Notes under the pieces: model-generated
What the model was told of the DNA's origin: nothing
Seen by the model: only the letters and a program-made list of their open reading frames with translations
The model's database searches: none
Made by a program: the position numbers and the translations under genes
Source of the DNA: Paraburkholderia aromaticivorans
Lineage (GTDB): Bacteria > Pseudomonadota > Gammaproteobacteria > Burkholderiales > Burkholderiaceae
Assembly (NCBI RefSeq): GCF_002278075.1
Contig: NZ_CP022990.1
Span: forward strand, 1,612,001-1,676,000
Length of the DNA stretch: 64,000 nucleotides
Direction: 5' to 3'
Part shown: positions 27,942-36,499 of the stretch, one piece after another
How the letters are laid out: each line of letters starts with the position of its first letter
Position numbering within the stretch: the stretch's first letter is position 1

Positions 27942-28973
27942 ATGACAGGTAAATACGAGGAGATCTGTGCCGATCTCAAAGCTAAGCCGAAGCGTTGGTT
28001 GGTTACAGGTGTAGCGGGGTTCATTGGGTCCAATCTGGCGGAGCGACTTTTGCAACTCGGCCAATATGTGACTGGCCTCGATAATTTTCTGACGGGCTCG
28101 CGGGACAACATTGAGTATCTTCTGCGGGACGCAGGCACGGATGCGAAGGAAAGGTTCACATTCCTGGAAGGTGATATTCGGAATATTGATACCTGCCGGC
28201 ACGCCGTAGAAGGGGTCGATCATATCCTGCATCAGGCGGCATTAGGATCTGTTCCCCGTTCTTTGAAAGACCCGCTGACTACCAACGACATCAATATCAC
28301 CGGCTTTCTGAACGTGCTGCTTGCCGCTCGCGAGAGATCAGACTGCTCCTTTACTTACGCGGCTTCGAGTTCGACATACGGAGATCACGAGGCACTTCCA
28401 AAACGAGAGTCCTGCATTGGCATGCCATTATCCCCGTATGCAGTCACCAAATACGTGGATGAACTCTACGCCCATGTGTTCGCTCAACAACTGGGATTCC
28501 GCAGCCGTGGGCTTCGCTATTTCAACGTGTTCGGCAAACGGCAGGATCCCGAAGGAGCCTATGCCGCTGTGATCCCTAGATGGATAATGAAGGCACTTCG
28601 AAACGAGACGATAGAGATCAATGGTGACGGCTCAAGCAGTCGCGACTTCTGTTTTATCGACAACGTGGTTCAGGCTAATATTCTGTCTGCCATGACATCC
28701 CCCGCCGAAGGACACGAGGTTTGCAACATTGCGTTGGGGGACCGTACAACACTACTCGAACTTCATGCGTTGATTGTTCAGGCTGTTCGCGCCAGGGGAT
28801 TCACTCCGAAGGCCGACCCGGTGTTCCGGGATTTCAGAGCCGGAGACGTCCGACATTCGCAAGCTGATGTAAGCATGGCAAGCGAGGTGCTGGGATACCG
28901 TCCGGCCATCCGCGTGGGCGAAGGTCTAAGGACTACCGTTGACTGGTATGCGTCGCATCGCCTGAAAAGCTGA
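27942..28973 (+). CDS. tviC: UDP-N-acetylglucosaminuronate 4-epimerase (TviC/WbpP type)
   Basis: A 343-residue extended SDR enzyme with TGVAGFIGSNLAERL near the N terminus, a catalytic Ser in ASSSTYGDHEALPK and YxxxK in SPYAVTK. The N-terminal extension before the Rossmann fold and the SSSTYGDH block are typical of TviC/WbpP-type HexNAc epimerases. With the dehydrogenase 37 bases upstream it would give UDP-GalNAcA, so the polymer likely contains GalNAcA. It is the last gene of the plus-strand operon, convergent with the wzx-wzy operon. Confidence 0.9.
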   Translation: MTGKYEEICADLKAKPKRWLVTGVAGFIGSNLAERLLQLGQYVTGLDNFLTGSRDNIEYLLRDAGTDAKERFTFLEGDIRNIDTCRHAVEGVDHILHQAALGSVPRSLKDPLTTNDINITGFLNVLLAARERSDCSFTYAASSSTYGDHEALPKRESCIGMPLSPYAVTKYVDELYAHVFAQQLGFRSRGLRYFNVFGKRQDPEGAYAAVIPRWIMKALRNETIEINGDGSSSRDFCFIDNVVQANILSAMTSPAEGHEVCNIALGDRTTLLELHALIVQAVRARGFTPKADPVFRDFRAGDVRHSQADVSMASEVLGYRPAIRVGEGLRTTVDWYASHRLKS

Positions 28974-29255
28974 TTGGAGAGAGAGACGCCCCCGCCGGTG
29001 CGCCGACGTCGATCACACATTATGACCGCTTCTCGATTGTCTGGAAGGGGCGGTCGTTCGGATGTACCAGTCAACGACGCGTCGAGAAGCCTCATTTAGT
29101 TCGAAAAACAAGTAGAGGAAGGCCCTTGCGGAGGCTTTGCGCCGAAAACACAGGTCGCCATAGTTCACCCATGTACTTCGAACGAACTTTCTCCCGCAGG
29201 CATCCTGCACGAACATGCTCAATAAGACCATGTCTTTGGAGCCTCGCAAAACCAA
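28974..29255. other. Convergent intergenic region
   Basis: About 280 bases lie between the convergent tviC and wzy genes. An 80-codon frame on the minus strand (TTG start, 29255-29013) has no recognisable family and no ribosome site. I see no clear terminator. Confidence 0.45.
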
Positions 29256-30335
29256 CTAGATTGATATGTCGGAAATAAAATAGTCGTAGACATTCTTATA
29301 GTAGTTGTTGATTGCGTCGACCCCGACCATGGCAAAAAGCAGAACCGTCATGCCGAGAACAAGCCATCGCTTGATGACGATCTCCGGAATCAGGTATGGC
29401 AACAACATCGGCACGTAGTACCAGACACGCCCCTTGCCGAATGGGAAAATGAAAAATGCCACCACGAGGTAGACAACGAGTGCGATATGGATGACGGAAA
29501 TCTGCGAGACTATCCTTTTCATTGGCCATCTATGGTCGTTGCGTCGAGTGTAAAGCACTAAGATTGATGCGATCCCATAGGCGGCTAGCAAAAATAATAG
29601 CTTGATCGTGAAGTCGTCCGTGTCCGCCGAGTACGTTCCAAGCCTGCGACCGCCAAACCTTTCAAAGAGAAAATGACCCGCGCTTGCAAGCGCGATGGCC
29701 GTTGCACTACAGGCGGAAATCGCCAGTGCCGTCCGGTTTCTGAAAACATGCGCCACGATCAGGAAGATAGCGGGAACGGCGAAGGTGGTGTGGATCGTAC
29801 TCGCGATCAGTGCGCCCAACACCGGCCGTCTGTAGACGATAGCGGAGTACATCGCTATTGCGAACGCAAACCCTTGGCGAATCTGGAATAGCCCGACCGT
29901 GGATAACGCGGTCGGAATTACAATATAGAGAATCAAAGCCAGAAGCGGACGTCGTGCTCTGCTGAATGTGTAGATGGTGAGCGCGTTAAGCACCAATACC
30001 GTCAAGCGGACGCCATCCTCGGGAACGTTGTCGAACCAGTTGACGAGCAGGATCCACATCCGCCAGCCGAGTTCGTCCGTAACAGTGCCGATAAGGAACA
30101 TGAACCCCGAGTGTTTTTCGGCGTAGATACGAATCCATTGCCAATTGGTTTCGGCAAAATAGCGCAAGTAGTTGTCCTGATCCAGCAGCGCATAGGTCCG
30201 CGGTGCGGTCGCCAGAAAGATCAGGACGATGGCCGCCACCCAGATAAATGCCCACCCAGCGGGTCGAAACCAGAACTCTTTTAGCCGGACACGCGGCTTT
30301 GCAATACGAAGACGCGGAAGTGCTAGCGCTTTCAT
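29256..30335 (-). CDS. wzy: EpsG-like polysaccharide polymerase (Wzy)
   Basis: A 359-residue polytopic protein with roughly ten membrane segments. The motif GLFQIRQGFAFAI corresponds to the (Q)xxRQGxA block of EpsG/Wzy-type polymerases, and DQDNYLRYF follows the first helix. It should join undecaprenyl-linked repeat units in the periplasm. It is the last gene of the minus-strand wzx-GT-GT-wzy set, about 230 bases after the preceding glycosyltransferase. Confidence 0.82.
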   Translation of the reverse strand: MKALALPRLRIAKPRVRLKEFWFRPAGWAFIWVAAIVLIFLATAPRTYALLDQDNYLRYFAETNWQWIRIYAEKHSGFMFLIGTVTDELGWRMWILLVNWFDNVPEDGVRLTVLVLNALTIYTFSRARRPLLALILYIVIPTALSTVGLFQIRQGFAFAIAMYSAIVYRRPVLGALIASTIHTTFAVPAIFLIVAHVFRNRTALAISACSATAIALASAGHFLFERFGGRRLGTYSADTDDFTIKLLFLLAAYGIASILVLYTRRNDHRWPMKRIVSQISVIHIALVVYLVVAFFIFPFGKGRVWYYVPMLLPYLIPEIVIKRWLVLGMTVLLFAMVGVDAINNYYKNVYDYFISDISI

Positions 30336-30564
30336 TGCGGTTCAACCGGGTGGCGGTCCAACGTCGGCCAATTCACTGGCGTCCCGGCAAAGAATCCATC
30401 GGCGAAAAGGTCTGCGGCATTTTCCATGGTCATTGGCACCAAAATGACAAACAAGCTGTGGATTTCCGGAGGAGAAAGGTGACACAAACACGTGATCCCG
30501 ACTCTACCGGCGTCTCGATCGATCGAATCGGAGACACTTGCCATTGTGAAACTCAGGGTGCCGG

Positions 30565-31752
30565 CTAAGACGGCGTAACAGCTCGCCGCGACTCAGCAGC
30601 AACGTCTTGAATCGTCGCATTTGTCAGTTGTTCATAGACGGCAATAGTCTTGCGTATCACGATCCGTTCGTCGAACTCCAGAAGTGCCCTTTCACGTGCG
30701 GCATTGCCAAGAGTCAAACACAGAGCACGGTCCTCCTCGAGTCGCCGGATCGCGCTGGCAAGGGCCGAGGCGTTGCGAACCGGCACCAAAAGCCCATTTT
30801 TACCATCGTCGTTGACCACCTCGTTGCAGCCGGGCGCGTCGGTTGTAACGATGGCCAAACCGCAAGCAGCCGCCTCAATCAGTGATTTAGGCAGACCTTC
30901 CCGATAGCTCGGTAGCACGATCACATCCACGTCATTGAATAAGCCTGGCATGTCGGCAACATGCCCCAGCCATTCCACAATGCCTTCCGACTGCCATCGG
31001 CTGATTTCTCCTTCCGGGACAGAAACAGGATTTCCTTTATCCGGCGTGCCGGCGAGGATAAAACTGTAGTGCCGTGATTCGTTTTTTAACTGTTTCGCGG
31101 CGTCTATGAACTCGCCGATCCCTTTATCCCAAAGAAGCCTCGAAGCAAGTACAAGTCGCAGGGGCCTCGATCGGTCCAGAACGTCGCGACGGTCGCGGTC
31201 ACGGAAACGGGCCAAATTCACGCCTGAACCCTTTATCAGGCACACGTCGCGCGGATTTATCCAACGGGCCTTGTTGAAGAATGCCAAGTCATCGGGGTTT
31301 TGTACGACGACTGTGATGCGTGGACCACCTAGCGACAAACGAAACAATCCCCTGACGATCGGTCGTAACAATCGCGCAAGCGCCTTTTGGCTGGTAAAGA
31401 CAAATCCCAACCCCGCAATGGAATTCACAATGCCGCCGGTCGTTGCCAGTTTTGAAGCGATCGACCCGTAGACTGCGCATTTTATTGTGAAGTTATGCAA
31501 GATGTCGGGCCTCTCCGCGGCGAGCAATTTCGCCAGCCGCATGATCACCCGAAGTTCGGCCAGCGGATTGATACTCCGTCGGCGCATGGGAACTTCCTTC
31601 CAGACGAAACCCGCTTCCTCTAACCGAGTGGTGTATTCACCTGGCGGAGAGAACAGCACCACCTCGCAACCTCGATCACGCAACTCCTGCGCGAGAGACA
31701 GTTTGAAGTTGTATAGATACCAATCTGTATTGGCAAAAAGGGCTACTTTCAT
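30565..31752 (-). CDS. Glycosyltransferase family 4
   Basis: A 395-residue GT-B enzyme. It starts MKVALFANTDWYLYNFKLSLA at an ATG with GGAGA 9 bases upstream, which rules out an upstream ATG at 31836. The donor-binding domain has SYREGLPKSLIEAAACGLAIVTTDAPG. The N-terminal pattern (ANTDWYLYNF...LRDRGCEVVLFSPPGEY) resembles PglA-type HexNAc transferases. It lies within the wzx-wzy arm, 144 bases after the previous glycosyltransferase. Confidence 0.9.
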   Translation of the reverse strand: MKVALFANTDWYLYNFKLSLAQELRDRGCEVVLFSPPGEYTTRLEEAGFVWKEVPMRRRSINPLAELRVIMRLAKLLAAERPDILHNFTIKCAVYGSIASKLATTGGIVNSIAGLGFVFTSQKALARLLRPIVRGLFRLSLGGPRITVVVQNPDDLAFFNKARWINPRDVCLIKGSGVNLARFRDRDRRDVLDRSRPLRLVLASRLLWDKGIGEFIDAAKQLKNESRHYSFILAGTPDKGNPVSVPEGEISRWQSEGIVEWLGHVADMPGLFNDVDVIVLPSYREGLPKSLIEAAACGLAIVTTDAPGCNEVVNDDGKNGLLVPVRNASALASAIRRLEEDRALCLTLGNAARERALLEFDERIVIRKTIAVYEQLTNATIQDVAAESRRAVTPS

Positions 31753-31896
31753 TCTTATCGTTCTCCTCGATTCAGGTGGCCCACTCATTCGGACTGGGCG
31801 ATGCATCGGTTTGTAGCGCGGTAGGTCCGCGATCAAGGCTCCTTAATGCACGCCGCGTCTGCCCAGAGGCACAAGTCTTGCCTCGTGCCACCGGCT

Positions 31897-33018
31897 CTAC
31901 CGCACCTCCTCGAGGACTCCAATTTTGCGAAACTCCGCATCCCATAACGCGGTCACCCTCGCAAGAGAAAACCGACCGCGGACCGAGTCTGCGCCTAGAC
32001 GTCCAAGAGATTGGCGGTCGGCCGAAGATTTCGACATCATCGAGCGCAACGCGGCTACGAAATCGTCGGCGTTTCCGTTCTCGACCAGGCGCCCGGATAC
32101 GCCGCGCTCCGTCAGGTCGCGCGGCCCGCTCGGACAGTCGAAGGCGACAGCTGGCAGTCCTAGCGCCATGGCTTCCATGAGGGCCATCGACCAGCCTTCG
32201 AAGCGGGAGGAGAGAGCAAAGAGGTCGCAATTTGCCAGTTCCTCCCAGAGAGCGTTTGTTCGCCCCGGCAGGAAGACCCGGCGCCGCAGGCCAAGCTGAT
32301 CGATCAACTCCTCAAGAGCAGGACGCTCCGGACCTTCGCCCCATATATAAAGGTCCCAATTGTCGAATTCTTTTGACAGACGGGAGAACATCCTGATCAG
32401 AAGATCAAATTGTTTCTGGTACTGCAAACGTCCTACCCCAACCACGCGGAAACGACCGGATGCTCCATTCGGCCGCATAGGCGCTGACGGCATGTCCGCG
32501 GGAAGCGGATTCGGGATTACCGCCATGTTTCCGACACCCGGCAAGAGGGCTTTATAGGGTGCGACAACGTCATGCGTAAGAACCGAAACGCAACTGGCAA
32601 ATCTATAGGTTAGCCGTGATGCGATTCGCCAGAACAGGGATCTTCCGTCGACCAGCGGGTTATTGTGTTCACAAATAATGAGCGGGACTCTCAGTAGACA
32701 CGTTGCCAGGATGGTCATCACATTGACGTTCGTCAAGTGCGAAACGACAACCGTTGGACGTTCGCTCCTGATTATTTGCCTAAGTTTTCCAAGCCGGAGA
32801 AAGAAGAACAGTTTTCCCGCCGAGCGACCCGGCACCATGTCGGCTAGAAACCTGACTGCAACCCCCGGGCCGACAGGATAGAAAATGGTTCCACGGCCGG
32901 AATAGGTGGCGACAAGCTGCACCTTTGCTCCTGCATCGGCCCACGCATTCGCCAGCGTGGTCGCAACGCGTTCCGCTCCACCGCTGCCAAGGGAGTTGAC
33001 AACTACCACGATTTTCAT
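31897..33018 (-). CDS. Glycosyltransferase family 4
   Basis: A 373-residue GT-B enzyme with NSLGSGGAERVATTLANAW at the N terminus and SSRFEGWSMALMEAMALGLPAV in the donor domain. This layout resembles PglH/PglJ-type N-acetylgalactosaminyltransferases. The ATG overlaps the wzx stop as ATGA, so the two are coupled. Confidence 0.9.
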   Translation of the reverse strand: MKIVVVVNSLGSGGAERVATTLANAWADAGAKVQLVATYSGRGTIFYPVGPGVAVRFLADMVPGRSAGKLFFFLRLGKLRQIIRSERPTVVVSHLTNVNVMTILATCLLRVPLIICEHNNPLVDGRSLFWRIASRLTYRFASCVSVLTHDVVAPYKALLPGVGNMAVIPNPLPADMPSAPMRPNGASGRFRVVGVGRLQYQKQFDLLIRMFSRLSKEFDNWDLYIWGEGPERPALEELIDQLGLRRRVFLPGRTNALWEELANCDLFALSSRFEGWSMALMEAMALGLPAVAFDCPSGPRDLTERGVSGRLVENGNADDFVAALRSMMSKSSADRQSLGRLGADSVRGRFSLARVTALWDAEFRKIGVLEEVR

Positions 33019-34373
33019 TGCGCAGTCTCCTGTGTCAAACGATGCGCGACAAAAAGATACGCACTAAAGATCGAGACATACATGATCGATGTCGCAAGCA
33101 AAATGCCCTCAACCCCCAGAAGTCTTACAAGGAAAAAGCTGGCGATTACTTTCGTGACGAATCCGAACGCGGCAATGACCGACATGATTCGGTATCGCTT
33201 CAGGCTTGAGAACATCTGCATAAGGACGATCATGCCGAAGTTGAACGGGACCTGGAGAAGGCCAGGGCGCAACGCAGCAGCGACCATTTGAGTGTTGTGG
33301 GCCGTAAATGCGCCTCGCTGAAACAGGATCTCCACCAACAGGCTTGCCCCTAGCCATCCAAGCATCACAACAGTCAACCCCGCGATAAACATGACGGCGC
33401 ACCACTTCAGCGCGATCCCTATAGCCCTCTCCTGTGACCGCGTTTGCATGACATCTGTCAGAACGGGCAGAATGGCGCGCCCTATTGCCAACGCGCCGAC
33501 AGCCAAAATCAGCGCCAGAATCCGGTTGGTATAGCCCAGGGTTGCCACTCCTCCCGGACCGAGTTTGACAGCGAAGAACTGATCAAGTGGAATAGCCAGG
33601 CAGAGGACTATCTGGCCGATAGAGAAAAGTCCAATGGAGCGCAGAAGATCGGGCCAGTGGCGAGATTCAAAGCCAAATTTGAAAGGAGCTCCTATGTCGT
33701 CATTCAGTCTGACAGCACCATATAGACAGAGTGCCTGCAAGCCGAAACCAGCAAGGGTACCCAGCATTAGCGAATGAACGGCATGGCCCTTGTGAAACAG
33801 GACAATTGCAATTAGCAAGGTCGCAGCCGGCACGCACTCCAACATCGAGTTGACATGCTTTTCCTGTGCCTGAAGTCTCGCCGAAAATTGCGCAATCAGC
33901 AAAATCTCGACGGCCAGTGGGGCAAGTCCCTTTGAAAACTGCATCGAAAATTGAACGCTCTCGGCAGACAGGTTTGTTGCGAAGACGTGCAAGACGTACG
34001 GCCATGCCAGATAAAGCAGAGCACCGATCGCACATCCCGTTGCAACGACTGCGGTGTTCAACTCCGCCAGGAACAGAACGCGTTCGTCATCCTCCAGCAT
34101 GCGGACGTGGACCAGCAAAGGAACCAATACAATCCCAAGCACTGAAACCAGGGTGCCTGGAACCCAGGTCATTAGATTGAAGGTCAGTTGAAACGAGTCG
34201 ACGATCGGACTAACGCCGTAGAAATTCGCAATGGCAATCTCTTTCAGCGCACCCGCGCACCGCCCAATGAGGACGAAGACCAGGATGAAAAGTGCATTTC
34301 TGCCGATGCGCTTGTGGTCATCGTGAAGATTCAAGCCCTGCCATCTTCCAGCAGGTGGTTGTGTTGGTCTCAT
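33015..34373 (-). CDS. wzx: Wzx-like lipid-linked oligosaccharide flippase (MOP/MurJ superfamily)
   Basis: A 452-residue membrane protein with 12-14 hydrophobic segments. The start region FILVFVLIGRCAGALKEIAIANFYGVS is typical of MurJ-like flippases. Here it most likely flips the undecaprenyl-linked repeat unit rather than lipid II, because it leads an operon of glycosyltransferases and a polymerase. The translation start at 34373 is the first ATG of the frame; no strong ribosome site is seen. Confidence 0.88.
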   Translation of the reverse strand: MRPTQPPAGRWQGLNLHDDHKRIGRNALFILVFVLIGRCAGALKEIAIANFYGVSPIVDSFQLTFNLMTWVPGTLVSVLGIVLVPLLVHVRMLEDDERVLFLAELNTAVVATGCAIGALLYLAWPYVLHVFATNLSAESVQFSMQFSKGLAPLAVEILLIAQFSARLQAQEKHVNSMLECVPAATLLIAIVLFHKGHAVHSLMLGTLAGFGLQALCLYGAVRLNDDIGAPFKFGFESRHWPDLLRSIGLFSIGQIVLCLAIPLDQFFAVKLGPGGVATLGYTNRILALILAVGALAIGRAILPVLTDVMQTRSQERAIGIALKWCAVMFIAGLTVVMLGWLGASLLVEILFQRGAFTAHNTQMVAAALRPGLLQVPFNFGMIVLMQMFSSLKRYRIMSVIAAFGFVTKVIASFFLVRLLGVEGILLATSIMYVSIFSAYLFVAHRLTQETAQ

Positions 34374-34439
34374 CGGGCGCTACACGGGAAAGTCCTGGTG
34401 TGGAACATCGGAGAGCAATAGAGTGCAGTGCGGATAAGC

Positions 34440-34456
34440 CGCAGCCGCTGAGCCAA
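34440..34456 (-). promoter_or_regulatory. Weak sigma-54-like promoter upstream of wzx
   Basis: Minus strand TTGGCTCAGCGGCTGCG has GG and GC spaced correctly for -24/-12 but several mismatches. It sits about 67 bases before wzx. A palindromic GCGTTACGTAACA lies about 260 bases further upstream (34702-34714). Listed because three stronger examples share the same arrangement. Confidence 0.3.
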
Positions 34457-34727
34457 TCAACTCAGCCCACACTATGTCTTGCGACGATGTTCAATTGATC
34501 GGATCGCCCCGCGACCAGACCGGCTGTTTTAAACAGTATCCACCGCTGCTCATGCTTGATCCGCTGTGAGGAGGGCACCGGGCGAGCCGATCGTTCTTTT
34601 GTGCGACTGTCGACTTCGATCCGACGGAAAACCCTGCCATCAGGGGAACATCATCCCTCTCATCACGTTTGAACATCACTCGCAGCACATCGCTCGACAC
34701 AGCGTTACGTAACATCTGGCATGGCGA
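34457..34727. other. Intergenic stretch between the EAL gene and wzx
   Basis: No gene is supported here. It contains GCGTTACGTAACA (34702-34714), a near-perfect palindrome of the GTTACGT core, just after the EAL gene stop and upstream of wzx. Confidence 0.5.
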
Positions 34728-35606
34728 TCACGCCTCGCCGCGAAACGCGAACATGCTAGCCAGCCCGAGTTGTGGAAGCGAAAATAGCGAACCTTGCACC
34801 AGAGCCAGTGGCCAGCGACTCAACCACCGCAACTGCTCCTCAGTGTCGACACCATTCACCACAACCCCCAGGTCGAGCGCGTGCAGCAGATCCATCAGCG
34901 CAGCCATCACCGCCGCCGCCCGCTTATCGCGCGGCACTGTCGCCATCAGCTCACGCGCGACCGTCACGGTATCCACGTCGAGCCCGCCGAGCAGCGCCAT
35001 CGACGACCCGCCGTTGCCCCAATTGCCGAGCGTGATACTGACGCCGGCATCGCGAAGACTCCCAGTCAGCGTGCGCAAAGGGAGAAGTTTTGCCGCTTCA
35101 GCGCTGTCTGAAACTTCGATTTCAAACAGCCGAGGCGAAACGCCATACGAGGCGGCCACGCGCGTAATCTCGCCCGCGAGCGATTCATGCAGCGCCACGT
35201 GAGCCGGCATCGCGATCGCAACCGACTGCAATGGCAGCTTCACCTCGTGACAGTCACGCAGTTCTCGGCATACCCCATCCACGACGAACAGGGCCATGTC
35301 CAACGCCATCTGCGGATGCTCGATCGGCATCATGAAACTGCCGGGAAGCAGCACGCCGTAATCCGGATGCGCCCAACGAAGCTGCGCTTCCAGGCGCGCG
35401 AGCGTTCCGCTTGCGGCGCGATATGCGCCTTGAAACACGAGATGAAATTCACCTGCGCTCAACCCCTGCAATGCGCGGTTTTCGAATTCGCTCAGACCCA
35501 CAGGGATATCACCGGCATCCTCCAGGTCGTCTTGCGTCATACGGGCGGCGTGCTTCATGCGCGCGCGAGCAGGCAGTCCAGGTTTTGAGTAGTCGAGCGT
35601 GTGCAT
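34728..35606 (-). CDS. Degenerate EAL-domain protein
   Basis: A 292-residue protein made of one EAL domain with a short N-terminal extension. The fold pattern is intact but the active site is not. EAL reads EAQ (its Glu kept), the conserved Asn-x-Ser strand reads AMPAH, the metal-binding DDFGTG reads GNWGNG, IKID reads VTVA, and EGVET reads NGVDT. Without the paired aspartates, the lysine and the last glutamate it should not cut c-di-GMP. It may bind c-di-GMP or a protein instead. It lies beside the polysaccharide locus and has its own sigma-54-like promoter, so a matrix-control role is inferred. Confidence 0.85.
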   Translation of the reverse strand: MHTLDYSKPGLPARARMKHAARMTQDDLEDAGDIPVGLSEFENRALQGLSAGEFHLVFQGAYRAASGTLARLEAQLRWAHPDYGVLLPGSFMMPIEHPQMALDMALFVVDGVCRELRDCHEVKLPLQSVAIAMPAHVALHESLAGEITRVAASYGVSPRLFEIEVSDSAEAAKLLPLRTLTGSLRDAGVSITLGNWGNGGSSMALLGGLDVDTVTVARELMATVPRDKRAAAVMAALMDLLHALDLGVVVNGVDTEEQLRWLSRWPLALVQGSLFSLPQLGLASMFAFRGEA

Positions 35607-35638
35607 GGCGAATTTACTTTTTGGTTACGGCCGCTATA

Positions 35639-35655
35639 TGCACATGTCATGCCAA
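35639..35655 (-). promoter_or_regulatory. Sigma-54 promoter of the degenerate EAL gene
   Basis: Minus strand TTGGCATGACATGTGCA matches the -24/-12 consensus at all but two positions, and the gene starts about 33 bases downstream. Two TGTTACGT elements lie 22 bases apart at 35787-35820, some 135-180 bases upstream. Confidence 0.6.
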
Positions 35656-35786
35656 CCGAGGCGACGTCTGCTGTGGAAGGGCCGCTCGAATTGACGGAAA
35701 CGCCGGTCCCGCAGCGAATTGCGCAGTACCTGACGCGAGTTTGCCGAAGTGTGAAATTCTCCGCCAAACGTTTGCGCGCTGTTGCG

Positions 35787-35820
35787 TGTTACGTAGCGTT
35801 GCGCTTCATGTTACGTTGCA
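35787..35820. promoter_or_regulatory. Two TGTTACGT elements, 22 bases apart
   Basis: TGTTACGTAGCG and TGTTACGTTGCA have their cores 22 bases apart, about two helical turns. The region (35656-36043) holds no supported gene. These elements may bind the activator that works with the sigma-54 promoter of the EAL gene. Confidence 0.4.
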
Positions 35821-36043
35821 CAGCACATCGATGTGACCGCCGGCAGCGAATCCGATGTTGCGCGACACTGCCCAAATCCGATACGGCAGCGAAATCAAAC
35901 GCATGGCGTGCTGAAGTGCTGAACAATTTACCGCGACGCGTCGCAACAAGACTATTTGACCGATAAAGAAAGATTTACTAGTATCGCCACACATGCAGCG
36001 GACAACGGCTGCGCATTCCTCACACAGTGTTCCGGGGCAGCCA

Positions 36044-36322
36044 ATGCTACAAATCCCTCTTTCTGACGCCGACTGGGCAAGGGTCCAAGGTCTCTTTCCC
36101 GACCTTCGTTCCGCACGCGGGCGACCTCGTCGCAGCGATCGCGAGATTCTCAACGCGATACTCTGGTTGCAGCAAAGAAAGGAGAAATGGCACAGGCTTC
36201 CTGCCACTTTCCCGCCGCAGCAGACTTGTTATCTTCGATATATCACCTGGAAGAAGACAGGCGTGCTCGACCAGGTCAATGAGCTTCTTCCAATGTGTGA
36301 CCCGGAGTTGTCGACCTGCTAA
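36044..36322 (+). CDS. Stand-alone IS5-type transposase N-terminal (HTH) protein
   Basis: A 92-residue protein equal to the N-terminal DUF4096-like HTH part of IS5-family transposases (LSDADWARVQGLFPD...GRPRRSDREILNAILWL...GVLDQVNELL). No DDE catalytic domain follows in any frame before the next gene, and no terminal inverted repeats were seen. It has GGGG about 8 bases before the ATG at 36044. It is either a transposase fragment or a co-opted DNA-binding regulator. Confidence 0.7.
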   Translation: MLQIPLSDADWARVQGLFPDLRSARGRPRRSDREILNAILWLQQRKEKWHRLPATFPPQQTCYLRYITWKKTGVLDQVNELLPMCDPELSTC

Positions 36323-36499
36323 CCGGCATATCTGAATTTGCTTCGCATACCATATCGAATCAGATGCGATTTGCCGTTTAGCGTGTCGCGATCTGCCGAT
36401 CGCATCGATGCAGAACCACAGCCAGCCAGTAAATTCAGCGGGAAACCTACCCGCTGTTGCCGCTGCCTTGCCGTTGCCTTGCCGATCCTGCCTGCGGCT

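Noticed and set aside
29013..29255. 80-codon frame after wzy
   Set aside because: It has a TTG start, no ribosome site and no recognisable family. It could be a remnant, but nothing supports it.
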